DNA of 64,000 bases from contig CBCTHE010000007.1 in the NCBI GenBank assembly GCA_965146665.1, forward strand, positions 62,001 through 126,000. Reading direction: 5' to 3'. The notes under the pieces are model-generated. The model was not told the origin of the DNA, did not search any database, and saw only the letters and a list, made by a program, of their open reading frames with translations. Positions 43,590-51,666 of the stretch are shown here, in pieces; the stretch's first letter is position 1; each line of letters starts with the position of its first letter. Made by a program: the position numbers and the translations under genes. Source of the stretch: Ructibacterium sp965146665 (GTDB lineage Bacteria; Bacillota; Clostridia; Monoglobales; Monoglobaceae).

Positions 43590-46250
43590 ATGAGAAAGAT
43601 CGTATCTATCCTGACCGCGTGTCTGATGCTGGTATCTGCCGTGGTGTTTCCGGCATATGCCGCAGTCACCGACGTTTTGGACACGCCCTACGAAGAGGCG
43701 GCGGAGCTGCTGTCCAGACTGGGGGTCGCAGAGGTAGAGGAGGGATATTACTATCCCGAAAAGAGCATCACAAAGGTGGAATTCCTGGTGATGACCATGC
43801 GGATGCTGGGCTTCCGGGACGATATGGCTGCCGGAGAAAAGGAACAGCTGTTCTATGATGTGGAGCCGGGGGCCTATGGCGCGGGCTACGTGGACGCGGC
43901 CTATCAGCAGGGTATCATCTTTGGGAACGGAGACGGATTTTTCGGAGCGGATAAAAACATCACGGTGAACGAGGCCCTCTCCATGCTCCTGCGGGCCATG
44001 AAATACGACGTGATGGCGGAGGAGAACGGCGGATATCCCGCGGGATATGTAACGGTGGCCCGTCGGCTTGACCTGCTCACCGGCGTACAGGTGGATTCCA
44101 CCGGATACCTGAATCGGGGCACCACCGCGCAGCTGATCTTGAATGCCCTCAAGACAAAGCCGGTCATGGGGATCCTGAGCGGAGGCCAGAAGCAGTACAC
44201 GGCGTCCAGCGACGAGACTCTGATGGAGTTCATCTTCGGTGTGCATACGGCAGAGGGCGTGATCGACGGGAACCGGTTTGTAAGCCTTCCGGACGGCGGC
44301 GGCGTGGAGGACGGCCAAATCACCATTGATCAGGTGCGCTATGACATTGAGGAAGAGTATGAGGGCAAGTACCTGGGATATCAGGTCAAAGCTTACTATA
44401 CGGAACAGGGCGGGATCAGAAAGATTCTGTATCTGGACGTGTCCGACAACACGGTGTATCAGATCAGTGCCCGGGACGGCGAGTCCTATGTGCCCGGTGC
44501 CTTTACCTACTACCCTGAGAACAGCGACCGGGAAAAGGTGCTGAAGCTCTCCCCCTATGCGGTCACGGTTTGGAACAATAATGTGGTTAAGATGGACGAC
44601 GCTGGGCTGGAGCTTCCGGACTATGGCAGAATTACGCTGGTGGACAACACCGGAAACGGGCAGATTGATGCGGTGCATATCACCGCATACGACGTGATTG
44701 TGCTGGGCGCTATTGATTCCAACGCGAAAATGCTGTATAATAAAAAAGATACGTCAAAGAACATCAATTTGACCGAGTATGACAAATACTATCTGTATGA
44801 TGAAAACGGGGCGGAGATCGAGCTGAGCGCCATGACGCCTGACAGTGTGCTGGAGGTTTGCGCCAGCGCGGACAAAAAATTCATTGAGATCTATCAGGTC
44901 CAGCGTCAGGCGGAATTTGCGGTGCGCAGCAAGGTGGAGCGCGAGGGTGAGATCTATGTGATCGATGACGCGGGAACGCAGTACCGGCTGGGCCGGGCGT
45001 TTTACCAGTACCATGCACTGGACGAGATCCTGCTTGGAAACAGCTATAAATTTGTGCTCAACCGAGAAGGGGACATTGTCTCAATCCTGACCGCGGACGG
45101 TACCGCGCTCAGCTATGGCTACCTGGCGAAATGCGTCCTGCAGGACAGTTCTTTTTCACAGGAGCTGATGTTCAAGATCTTTACCATGGACGAGGAATTC
45201 ATTGAGACCCAGAGCAGCGGCAAGATCAAGCTGTATGGCACAGGCAAATCCGTTCAGCCCAGAGAATTGGCGGAAAGCCTGAAAAAACCCCAGCTCATCC
45301 GGTATATGCTGGACAGCGCGGGAAATCTGAAAACCATTGACATTGCCAGCGCGGAGATGTTTGAGCTTGGTTTCCGGCAGCTGGGAAGCGTCCCCACGGG
45401 CAAGAACGCCAAGGAGAACCGGTATAAGAACGGCAGCAAGACCATTGGCGGGCAGATCCTGATCGGATCGAACACCCGGGCCGTCATTACACCGGACGAG
45501 AACAATCTGGATGACGAGGACGGCTATTCAGTTGCCAGCAGTGCATACTTTGATGATGACGAATACTATCCCGGCGCGGTGGCTTATTCCTCCAACCCCA
45601 ACAGCGTGGCGGCGGAAATCGTCATCATTCCTGGCAAGGAGAGCACCGTGGGCTACAGCAGTCCCATGATGCTGGTCACCGACATCGGCAGCACCCTGAC
45701 CGCGGACGGTCTGCCAACCCCATCGCTCAACGGCTGGGTCAGCGGCAAGGAGGCGGCCTATGCCGTGGCGGACAATGTGAGCCTTGACTATGAAATAAAG
45801 GTTGACAATGTGACGCGGGCGATTCCGGTGGAAGAGGGAGACGTGGTGCAGTTTGGAACCAACAACAAAGGCGAGGTCATCAAGGTCAACATCCTCTATG
45901 ACCTGTCTGAAAATCAGGTCTATGGCTACAGCGGCGGCTTTGATGTGAAGCCCGGCAGTACGCCTGTGGCCTTTGCGGAACAGGCGCGTCAGAACCTGGG
46001 GACGCCGGTCAAGATGGTGGATAACTGTCTGTTCATTCAGCACGAGGGCTTTGACGCCATGTCCAACGACATCTTTGTCATGACCAATGCCTATGTGTAT
46101 GAATATGACAGCGCTGAGAGCGGAAAGCGCCGGTTCCGCGCCATTTCCTATCACGATATTGTGACCCGGAACGACGATCCGTCTCTGAATTCCAAGATAT
46201 TTATCTCTCTGCGGTATTCGGAGCCCAAAATTGCGGTAGTATATAAATAG
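43590..46250 (+). CDS. N-terminal SLH-domain surface protein of unknown function
   Basis: 886 residues with signal peptide (cleavage near AYAAV). SLH repeats are at the N-terminus (about 25-190: LLSRLGVAEVEEGYYYP, AGYVDAAYQQGIIFGNGDG, ARRLDLLTGVQ), opposite to the preceding protein. The remaining 700 residues are beta-rich with repeated acidic and Tyr-rich strands (LYLDVSDNTVYQI, NTGNGQIDAVHI, YYLYDENGAEIEL) and no recognised catalytic motif. Such long SLH proteins occur next to polysaccharide loci in Clostridia, perhaps as scaffolds or binding proteins. GGAG lies before the ATG. Confidence 0.78.
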   Translation: MRKIVSILTACLMLVSAVVFPAYAAVTDVLDTPYEEAAELLSRLGVAEVEEGYYYPEKSITKVEFLVMTMRMLGFRDDMAAGEKEQLFYDVEPGAYGAGYVDAAYQQGIIFGNGDGFFGADKNITVNEALSMLLRAMKYDVMAEENGGYPAGYVTVARRLDLLTGVQVDSTGYLNRGTTAQLILNALKTKPVMGILSGGQKQYTASSDETLMEFIFGVHTAEGVIDGNRFVSLPDGGGVEDGQITIDQVRYDIEEEYEGKYLGYQVKAYYTEQGGIRKILYLDVSDNTVYQISARDGESYVPGAFTYYPENSDREKVLKLSPYAVTVWNNNVVKMDDAGLELPDYGRITLVDNTGNGQIDAVHITAYDVIVLGAIDSNAKMLYNKKDTSKNINLTEYDKYYLYDENGAEIELSAMTPDSVLEVCASADKKFIEIYQVQRQAEFAVRSKVEREGEIYVIDDAGTQYRLGRAFYQYHALDEILLGNSYKFVLNREGDIVSILTADGTALSYGYLAKCVLQDSSFSQELMFKIFTMDEEFIETQSSGKIKLYGTGKSVQPRELAESLKKPQLIRYMLDSAGNLKTIDIASAEMFELGFRQLGSVPTGKNAKENRYKNGSKTIGGQILIGSNTRAVITPDENNLDDEDGYSVASSAYFDDDEYYPGAVAYSSNPNSVAAEIVIIPGKESTVGYSSPMMLVTDIGSTLTADGLPTPSLNGWVSGKEAAYAVADNVSLDYEIKVDNVTRAIPVEEGDVVQFGTNNKGEVIKVNILYDLSENQVYGYSGGFDVKPGSTPVAFAEQARQNLGTPVKMVDNCLFIQHEGFDAMSNDIFVMTNAYVYEYDSAESGKRRFRAISYHDIVTRNDDPSLNSKIFISLRYSEPKIAVVYK

Positions 46251-46286
46251 GAATGGTGAAAACAACGGGATAAGGAGTGAGTATGT

Positions 46287-48533
46287 ATGAAGAAGGCATG
46301 GTGGAACAGACGGCAAAACCACGAGCGGGTATTCGGGCGCTTTCTGCTCTCCTACCTCACCATATTCCTTGTCCCGCTGCTGATTTTCGGGATCGTTTCC
46401 TTTGTGATCTTCGGCGACTATAAAAAAGAGGTGCAGGACACCAACGACGCCCTGGTAAAGCAGGTGTGCATGGTGTCCGACACCAAGCTCTCGGCGGTTA
46501 ACGCCCTGGCCCAGAAGATCACCATGACCCCATATCTCAAAGAGGTCATGAATATGGAAAAACCCTTTACCAGCGAACAAATACAGATGCTTCAGAATTT
46601 TGTGAAGGATCTGTCTTTTTCTGTTCCAATGACAGACGGGCTGATTGAGGATTTTTACCTCTATCTGCCGGACACGCATTTTGTGGTAGGCGCGGACAGC
46701 GTGGTGGAGGATACCACCTTCTACCCCTATCTCTATCAGTACCAGGGGATATCCTATGAGCGTTGGGCCTATTTGATGCAGAACCCGGAGAACGACTTTT
46801 ACTACGAAAAGCTCAACGTCTCCTCCAGCGGGGAACGCCAGCGTGAGAAGATGGTTCTGATCCAGTCCCTGCCTGTCATGTACCAAATGGAGCGTGTGCC
46901 CAAGCTGGTCCTGCATCTGAATCCGGAGTTTCTCTCGTCCCTGGTGACCTCTGAAAAGCAGGAGCATCCCAACATTGTGGTCATCATGGACAGCGGACGG
47001 AACATCCTATTTTCCAGCACAGAGATCAGCGGCCTGAAAATGGCGCAGGCGGACGGGGAGAGCGGGACCGTGCGGATGGACGGAAGCCAGTATGTGTACC
47101 GGGTCGCCCCCACCTCAGTGCACGGCTGGACCTATATGATCCTGACCTCGGCCGGAAAGCTGGAACAGCGGATGAATTTCCTGCGGATCCTCATCTGGAT
47201 CACCGGGATCCTGGCCGTGCTTCTGGGCGGGCTTCTGGCTCTGCGGTTCAGCCGGCAGAACTATAAGCCCCTGGAGGAGATTCTGGGGATTTTCGGCGGC
47301 CGGGAGGAGGAGACGCAGAACGAGTATGACGCGATCCGGCGGAATATCGCCTCAGTTATGACAGAGCGGGAGGAACTGAAAACAGAGATCGGCAGACAGC
47401 TTCCCATCATCAAAAGTGAGATCTACGGCAGATTTCTGGCCGGGACTTTGCCCCAGGATCAGGCGGAGGAGACCGCCGCAGAATTTGTGCATCCCTGCTA
47501 CCGGGTGCTCTACTGTGAGCTGGATATCCGGGAAAAGGGGTTCTTCAGCCTGCGGACTGTGGTGCTTCAGCGGATCCAGGAGGAACTGCCGGAAAATGAA
47601 TATCTGATCGCCCTGCACCGTAACCAGTTTTGTCTGGTCAAGGGCAGCGACGCGCCCATGCAGAACGTGCCGGGCGAGACGGTGGAGCGGATCCAGGCCG
47701 CCGGAAATGCGCTGAACGTGCGGATTACCATCTCGGTCAGCGATACGGTGTACGGCGGGACCGATCTTCCCAGGGCGTTCAGCCAGGCCCAGCGGGGCAT
47801 TGAGCACAAGCTCATCAAGGGGGTCGGCGCGGTCATTTACAGTCAGGAGATCCCGGAGGAGGGGGCGGAAGAGGGATACTACTATCCCGCGGATAAAGAG
47901 ATGCAGTTTATCAACTGTGTGAAAATTTCCGATATGGAAAAGGCGCTTGCAATCCTCAACGAGATCATTGAGGAGAATTTCAACCGGCGGAAACTGTCCA
48001 TTGAGATGGCAAGATGCGTTGTGTTCAACATTGTCAGTACCATAAATAAAGTGCTTTGGGATTTGAAGATCGACGTGAACGCGGTCTTCGATAAAAATCC
48101 GGTGCAGGAGCTGGTTAAATGCCAGAGCGTCCAGGAGATGAAGGATACCATCCTGCGCGTGCTGGAGGCTCTCCAGCAGCATCTGGAGATTTACAAAGTC
48201 AATCGGAATGAGGAGCTCAAGGCCAAGGTCAAGAGCTATATTCTGCAGAACTATCAAAACAACAATATGTCCCTGACCATGGTGGCGGACGAGGTCAATA
48301 TCAATGCCTCTTATCTTTCCAGGTATTTCAAAGAGCAGTTCGGCGAGAATTTCATCGACTATCTTTCCCGGTACCGGATTGGCGTGGCGAAAAAACTGCT
48401 GGAGGAAACCAGCCTGAAAATTCAGGATATTGCCCAGATGGTGGGCTATACCTCTGCCAACAATTTTATCCGGGTGTTTAAAAAATACGAGGGCATCTCT
48501 CCCAGCAAATACCGGGATAAGCCGCAGGACTGA
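46287..48533 (+). CDS. Membrane-sensor AraC-family transcriptional regulator
   Basis: 748 residues. TM1 is at about 19-42 and TM2 at about 301-320, bounding an extracellular Cache-like sensor of some 255 residues. A central cytoplasmic region (about 370-620) is of the type found in YtdP/YesS regulators, and the C-terminus is an AraC double helix-turn-helix (about 648-745: MSLTMVADEVNINASYLSRYF, KIQDIAQMVGYTSANNFIRVF). YesS and YtdP regulate rhamnogalacturonan genes in Bacillus, so this is the likely activator of the island, sensing pectic oligomers outside the cell. It lies within the rightward arm, 36 bases after the SLH gene and 36 before GH28. Confidence 0.88.
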   Translation: MKKAWWNRRQNHERVFGRFLLSYLTIFLVPLLIFGIVSFVIFGDYKKEVQDTNDALVKQVCMVSDTKLSAVNALAQKITMTPYLKEVMNMEKPFTSEQIQMLQNFVKDLSFSVPMTDGLIEDFYLYLPDTHFVVGADSVVEDTTFYPYLYQYQGISYERWAYLMQNPENDFYYEKLNVSSSGERQREKMVLIQSLPVMYQMERVPKLVLHLNPEFLSSLVTSEKQEHPNIVVIMDSGRNILFSSTEISGLKMAQADGESGTVRMDGSQYVYRVAPTSVHGWTYMILTSAGKLEQRMNFLRILIWITGILAVLLGGLLALRFSRQNYKPLEEILGIFGGREEETQNEYDAIRRNIASVMTEREELKTEIGRQLPIIKSEIYGRFLAGTLPQDQAEETAAEFVHPCYRVLYCELDIREKGFFSLRTVVLQRIQEELPENEYLIALHRNQFCLVKGSDAPMQNVPGETVERIQAAGNALNVRITISVSDTVYGGTDLPRAFSQAQRGIEHKLIKGVGAVIYSQEIPEEGAEEGYYYPADKEMQFINCVKISDMEKALAILNEIIEENFNRRKLSIEMARCVVFNIVSTINKVLWDLKIDVNAVFDKNPVQELVKCQSVQEMKDTILRVLEALQQHLEIYKVNRNEELKAKVKSYILQNYQNNNMSLTMVADEVNINASYLSRYFKEQFGENFIDYLSRYRIGVAKKLLEETSLKIQDIAQMVGYTSANNFIRVFKKYEGISPSKYRDKPQD

Positions 48534-48569
48534 GGGGACGCCGGACTGAGCCGGCAGAAAGGAAAAGCT

Positions 48570-49922
48570 ATGGTTTCGATTAAGGATTACGGCGCCGCGG
48601 GCGACGGAAAAACACTGGATACTGCGGCGGTGCAGGCGGCCATTGATGCCTGTGCGGCGGCTGGCGGCGGTATGGTGGCCGTTCCGGAGGGAGTCTTTGT
48701 CTGCGGCACCATCCGCCTGGCCTCCCATGTGCACCTGCGGCTGGAGCTGGGTGCGGTGCTGAAGGCCACAGAGGACCTGGACGCCTATGCCAGCGGGCTG
48801 GACACCACCCGCGGAGACCTTTCCATCACCAGTGCAGAGCAAAAGGACTGCCTGATCTACGCCAGAGGCGCGGAGGACATTTCCATCACCGGAGAGGGCA
48901 GGGTGATCGGCAACGGACAGGCCGACTGGGGCTCCTGGTGGGGAATCCGCACCCCGCTGGAAAAGCGGATCGGCCTTTTGCTCTTTGAGGACTGTTCCAA
49001 CGTGTCCATCTGCGGCGTCAGCTTCCTGTACAGCGAGTTCTGGACGCTGCATCTGTCCCGGTGCGAGAATGTGGAGATTGACCATGTGAAAATCCGCAAT
49101 AACTATCACCGGCTCAATACGGATGGAATTGATCCCAACAGCTGTAAAAACGTCATCATTTCCAACTGTCACATTGTGGCAGGCGACGATTGTATCGTGG
49201 CCAAAACAGCGGATGAAAAGCCCACGGAGAACATGACGGTCTGCAACTGTATTCTGGAGACCCCCAACACAGCCATTAAGATCGGCACGGAATCCCGAGG
49301 GGATTTTCGGGACCTGCATTTTGACAACTGTGTGATCGCGGGCTCCGCGGTGGGAATCGGCATCTTTGCCAAAGACGGCGGCGTGGTGGAGCGGGTGACC
49401 TTTTCCAATATCTCGGTCCGGAACCGTGGCCTCGAAGCGGTCAAACCGGTGCTTCCGCTGTTCATTGACATTGAAAAACGCGACCCGGATTCTCGGGTTT
49501 CAAAGGTTCGCGACATCAGTTTTCAGAACATTCAGGTGGAATCGGAGATGGGTGCCCTGTTTCAGGGGCTTCCCTATCAAAAGCTGGAAAATATCTCGTT
49601 GAGCCATATTACCTTCCGGGTTCCGGCTGACCGGAGCTTTGCCGGCCGGAAGAAGGCTGTCACCGGCCGCCGAACCCTGCTTGGCCAGCAGGATACGGTA
49701 TATATCCAAAAGCCGGCCTATCTGAGCTTTGCCCATATTAACGGCCTGCATCTGGATGATATCACCGTGGTGCTGGAGCGGGAGGGAGAAGTGCCAAAGG
49801 CCGGGTTTTATTTCTGTGATATTTCCCGTGAGAGCCTCGGCGCGCTGAAGCGTGTGCCGGAGCGGCCTGCCTGGACGCTCCTGCGGGATGAGGACAGGGA
49901 CGAAAACTGCCTGCCCGGCTGA
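48570..49922 (+). CDS. GH28 family glycoside hydrolase (polygalacturonase-like)
   Basis: 450 residues, right-handed beta-helix of GH28. N183-T-D185-G and D206-D207 match the catalytic Asp positions of the family (RLNTDGIDPNS, VAGDDCIV). The usual GHG histidine motif is not evident; the equivalent stretch reads AIKIGTESRGDF, as in exo-acting or rhamnogalacturonan-type branches. There is no signal peptide, so it most likely trims imported oligogalacturonides or rhamnogalacturonan fragments. AGAAAGGAAAAG precedes the ATG, and a terminator follows at 50068-50091, ending the rightward arm. Confidence 0.88.
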   Translation: MVSIKDYGAAGDGKTLDTAAVQAAIDACAAAGGGMVAVPEGVFVCGTIRLASHVHLRLELGAVLKATEDLDAYASGLDTTRGDLSITSAEQKDCLIYARGAEDISITGEGRVIGNGQADWGSWWGIRTPLEKRIGLLLFEDCSNVSICGVSFLYSEFWTLHLSRCENVEIDHVKIRNNYHRLNTDGIDPNSCKNVIISNCHIVAGDDCIVAKTADEKPTENMTVCNCILETPNTAIKIGTESRGDFRDLHFDNCVIAGSAVGIGIFAKDGGVVERVTFSNISVRNRGLEAVKPVLPLFIDIEKRDPDSRVSKVRDISFQNIQVESEMGALFQGLPYQKLENISLSHITFRVPADRSFAGRKKAVTGRRTLLGQQDTVYIQKPAYLSFAHINGLHLDDITVVLEREGEVPKAGFYFCDISRESLGALKRVPERPAWTLLRDEDRDENCLPG

Positions 49923-50018
49923 CACAGCCCTGGAGGAAAAGTGCGGTATACCGGGTGAATATGAAAAACCTTAATATAGGAATTCACAAAATTTCTTGAA
50001 ATTCTATGCACTCCATGC

Positions 50019-50038
50019 GGGCGATTCGTGAATCGCCC
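50019..50038. repeat. Short palindromic repeat element
   Basis: GGGCGATTCGTGAATCGCCC, a perfect palindrome followed by CTAC. I recall this sequence as a frequent dispersed repeat end in Clostridia genomes; only one copy is seen here, so the assignment rests on memory. Confidence 0.5.
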
Positions 50039-50067
50039 CTACAAGACAATCAGTCCGTCCGGAATAA

Positions 50068-50091
50068 AAAAGAGAGCCTCGGGCTCTCTTT
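50068..50091 (+). terminator. Rho-independent terminator of the rightward pectin arm
   Basis: AAAAGAGAGCC-TC-GGGCTCTCTTTT, a perfect stem with A and T flanks, about 145 bases after the GH28 stop; it can act on both strands and so also may end the leftward anti-sigma transcript. Confidence 0.85.
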
Positions 50092-50191
50092 TGCATTCTC
50101 CGGAAAAATATACCGTAATCTTCACAAATCAAGTTCTTTGACAGTCTGCCGAATCCATTTTGGGATCCGGTTTTTCGTTGTTTATAGGAGA

Positions 50192-51103
50192 TTAGGGCAG
50201 CTGCAGGAGCAGACCCTCCAGAGAATCACCGCAAAGGGTATAGGCGGAGGTACCATCTGTGACCCAGAGCTTTTGGAGAATCCCGCCGCTCCTGTAGAGG
50301 CGGACGGTGTACGCGCCAAGAGTCTGCTCTTGCTGGGAATCATAGGTCCGGTAGTCGCCGCTGATGTCGTCCGACCCGGGACCCATCCGATAGGTCAGCT
50401 GTTGGTCAGCCCCCTGATAGATTACCTCAATGAACGTGTCCAGATACAGCACAAAGCGTTTGGGTGAGTAGCCTGAAAGCTCTGGAATCACACAGGAGAA
50501 GGGGGCGCTGGCGGTGAGTTCCTCAGCGGATGCAAATCCCTTCATGAAATCAGAGCCGCCCAGAACCGGGGGAGAAGACGGCTCCGCTGGGGGCGCGGTA
50601 TCCGGCGGCGGTGTAACCTGTGGCCGCTTGTCTGTTTCTGCCGGCGGCGTCTCCACAATCGGCGCCTCTGTGGGCCGGGCGGAGATTGCCGGGGCCTGCG
50701 TGGCCGCGCCGCTGGGCGCCTTTGTTTTGGCAGGCGGGGTGGTCCGGGTAGTTCCGCCCGGATGTCCGGTGGCACCGGGCGCCTTGGTCGGGCCGGGCTT
50801 TTCAGAGGAGCTGGGGATTAGTCCCGGTACGCCGGAGGAAGGGGAAGGAACGGAAGGCGCGGGATCAGCCGCGGTCTGGACCGGCACCGAGGCGACCGGA
50901 ACGTCGATCTCACCGGCAGTCAGCCGCTGAAAATGGTGAAGGCAGAAAACGCAGAGCAGGCAGACCGCGGCAGTGCAGGAAAGGCTCAGAAAGCGGCGGC
51001 GCAGAAAAAACCACTTCCGCGGCCGGAGCCCGGCGCGGATTCTCTCCATGGCCGCAGGTGAAAGCTCCAGCTTATCCATGGCTGTTTGATAGCGGTTCCT
51101 CAA
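50192..51103 (-). CDS. Membrane anti-sigma factor
   Basis: About 303 residues. A cytoplasmic N-terminal helix region (about 45 residues, basic) precedes one membrane segment (LSLSCTAAVCLLCVFCL), then a long Pro/Thr/Ala-rich extracytoplasmic linker, then a C-terminal domain of about 110 residues (EVIYQ ... DISGDYRTYD ... GGILQKLWVTDGTSAY). That domain is also found at the C-terminus of the secreted protein at 51667-52530. TTG at 51103 is preferred: AGGAGG lies 9 bases upstream, whereas the TTG at 51112 abuts it. The gene overlaps the ECF sigma gene, the usual arrangement of sigma/anti-sigma pairs. Confidence 0.8.
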   Translation of the reverse strand: MRNRYQTAMDKLELSPAAMERIRAGLRPRKWFFLRRRFLSLSCTAAVCLLCVFCLHHFQRLTAGEIDVPVASVPVQTAADPAPSVPSPSSGVPGLIPSSSEKPGPTKAPGATGHPGGTTRTTPPAKTKAPSGAATQAPAISARPTEAPIVETPPAETDKRPQVTPPPDTAPPAEPSSPPVLGGSDFMKGFASAEELTASAPFSCVIPELSGYSPKRFVLYLDTFIEVIYQGADQQLTYRMGPGSDDISGDYRTYDSQQEQTLGAYTVRLYRSGGILQKLWVTDGTSAYTLCGDSLEGLLLQLP

Positions 51104-51590
51104 AGTCGTCAACCTCCTTTAGCAGTGTTTTCAGCTTATCCCGACCGCGGCTGAGCAGACTGCGGACCGTGGATTCCTTCTTATCCAGGATCCGGGCGAT
51201 TTCGCGAGTGCTGCAGCCCTCATAGTAATACAGATGAATGGCGGGACGGTACTTTGGCGGAAGGGCGAGGACGGCGCTGAGCACGTCTCTGTCCTCTCCG
51301 GTCAGAGCGGTCTCCTTTGTCATGGCCTCGTCCAGACCGGTGGTATACTGGTTCCAGTAGGTTTTGAGGCTGTTCTTGCAGAGGTTGGCCGTGACCCGCA
51401 GAAACCATGCTTTCGCGTGCTCGGAATTCTGAAAGTCCGGCACCTTGCGCATATAACGAATAAAGGCTTCCTGAACAATATCCTCTGCGTCCATCTGATT
51501 TTTCATATACGAAAAGGCCAGTCTGTAGAGCATAGTTCCAAAGCACTCCAAATAGTATTCTGTCTGTGCGCAATCCGGTTGGTTCTGCAA
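51072..51590 (-). CDS. ECF-type RNA polymerase sigma factor
   Basis: 172 residues with sigma region 2 (YRLAFSYMKNQMDAEDIVQEAF ... AKAWFLRVTANLCKN) and region 4 (LPPKYRPAIHLYYYEGCSTREIARILDKKESTVRSLLSRGRDKL). These direct RNA polymerase to a special promoter set on release from the anti-sigma protein. It starts with TTG behind GAGGG, an inefficient start that would keep levels low, and overlaps the anti-sigma gene by about 32 bases. A strong terminator lies between it and the upstream secreted-protein gene, so expression may depend on limited read-through or on a promoter I could not identify. Confidence 0.9.
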   Translation of the reverse strand: MQNQPDCAQTEYYLECFGTMLYRLAFSYMKNQMDAEDIVQEAFIRYMRKVPDFQNSEHAKAWFLRVTANLCKNSLKTYWNQYTTGLDEAMTKETALTGEDRDVLSAVLALPPKYRPAIHLYYYEGCSTREIARILDKKESTVRSLLSRGRDKLKTLLKEVDDFEEPLSNSHG

Positions 51591-51611
51591 GGGCCCTCAT
51601 CCCTTTCCTGG

Positions 51612-51645
51612 CGCGAAAAAAGGGCACCGGTGCCCTTTTTTCGCG
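51612..51645 (-). terminator. Perfect-palindrome terminator
   Basis: CGCGAAAAAAGGGCACC and its exact complement GGTGCCCTTTTTTCGCG, 17 base pairs with no loop. It ends the transcript of the secreted protein gene (51667-52530) just before the sigma factor start. Confidence 0.85.
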
Positions 51646-51666
51646 GTTATCCTTTGTATCTTACGC

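Noticed and set aside
47352..49319. Minus-strand open frame opposite the AraC regulator and GH28
   Set aside because: Antisense shadow of two well-supported genes, without ribosome site or domains.
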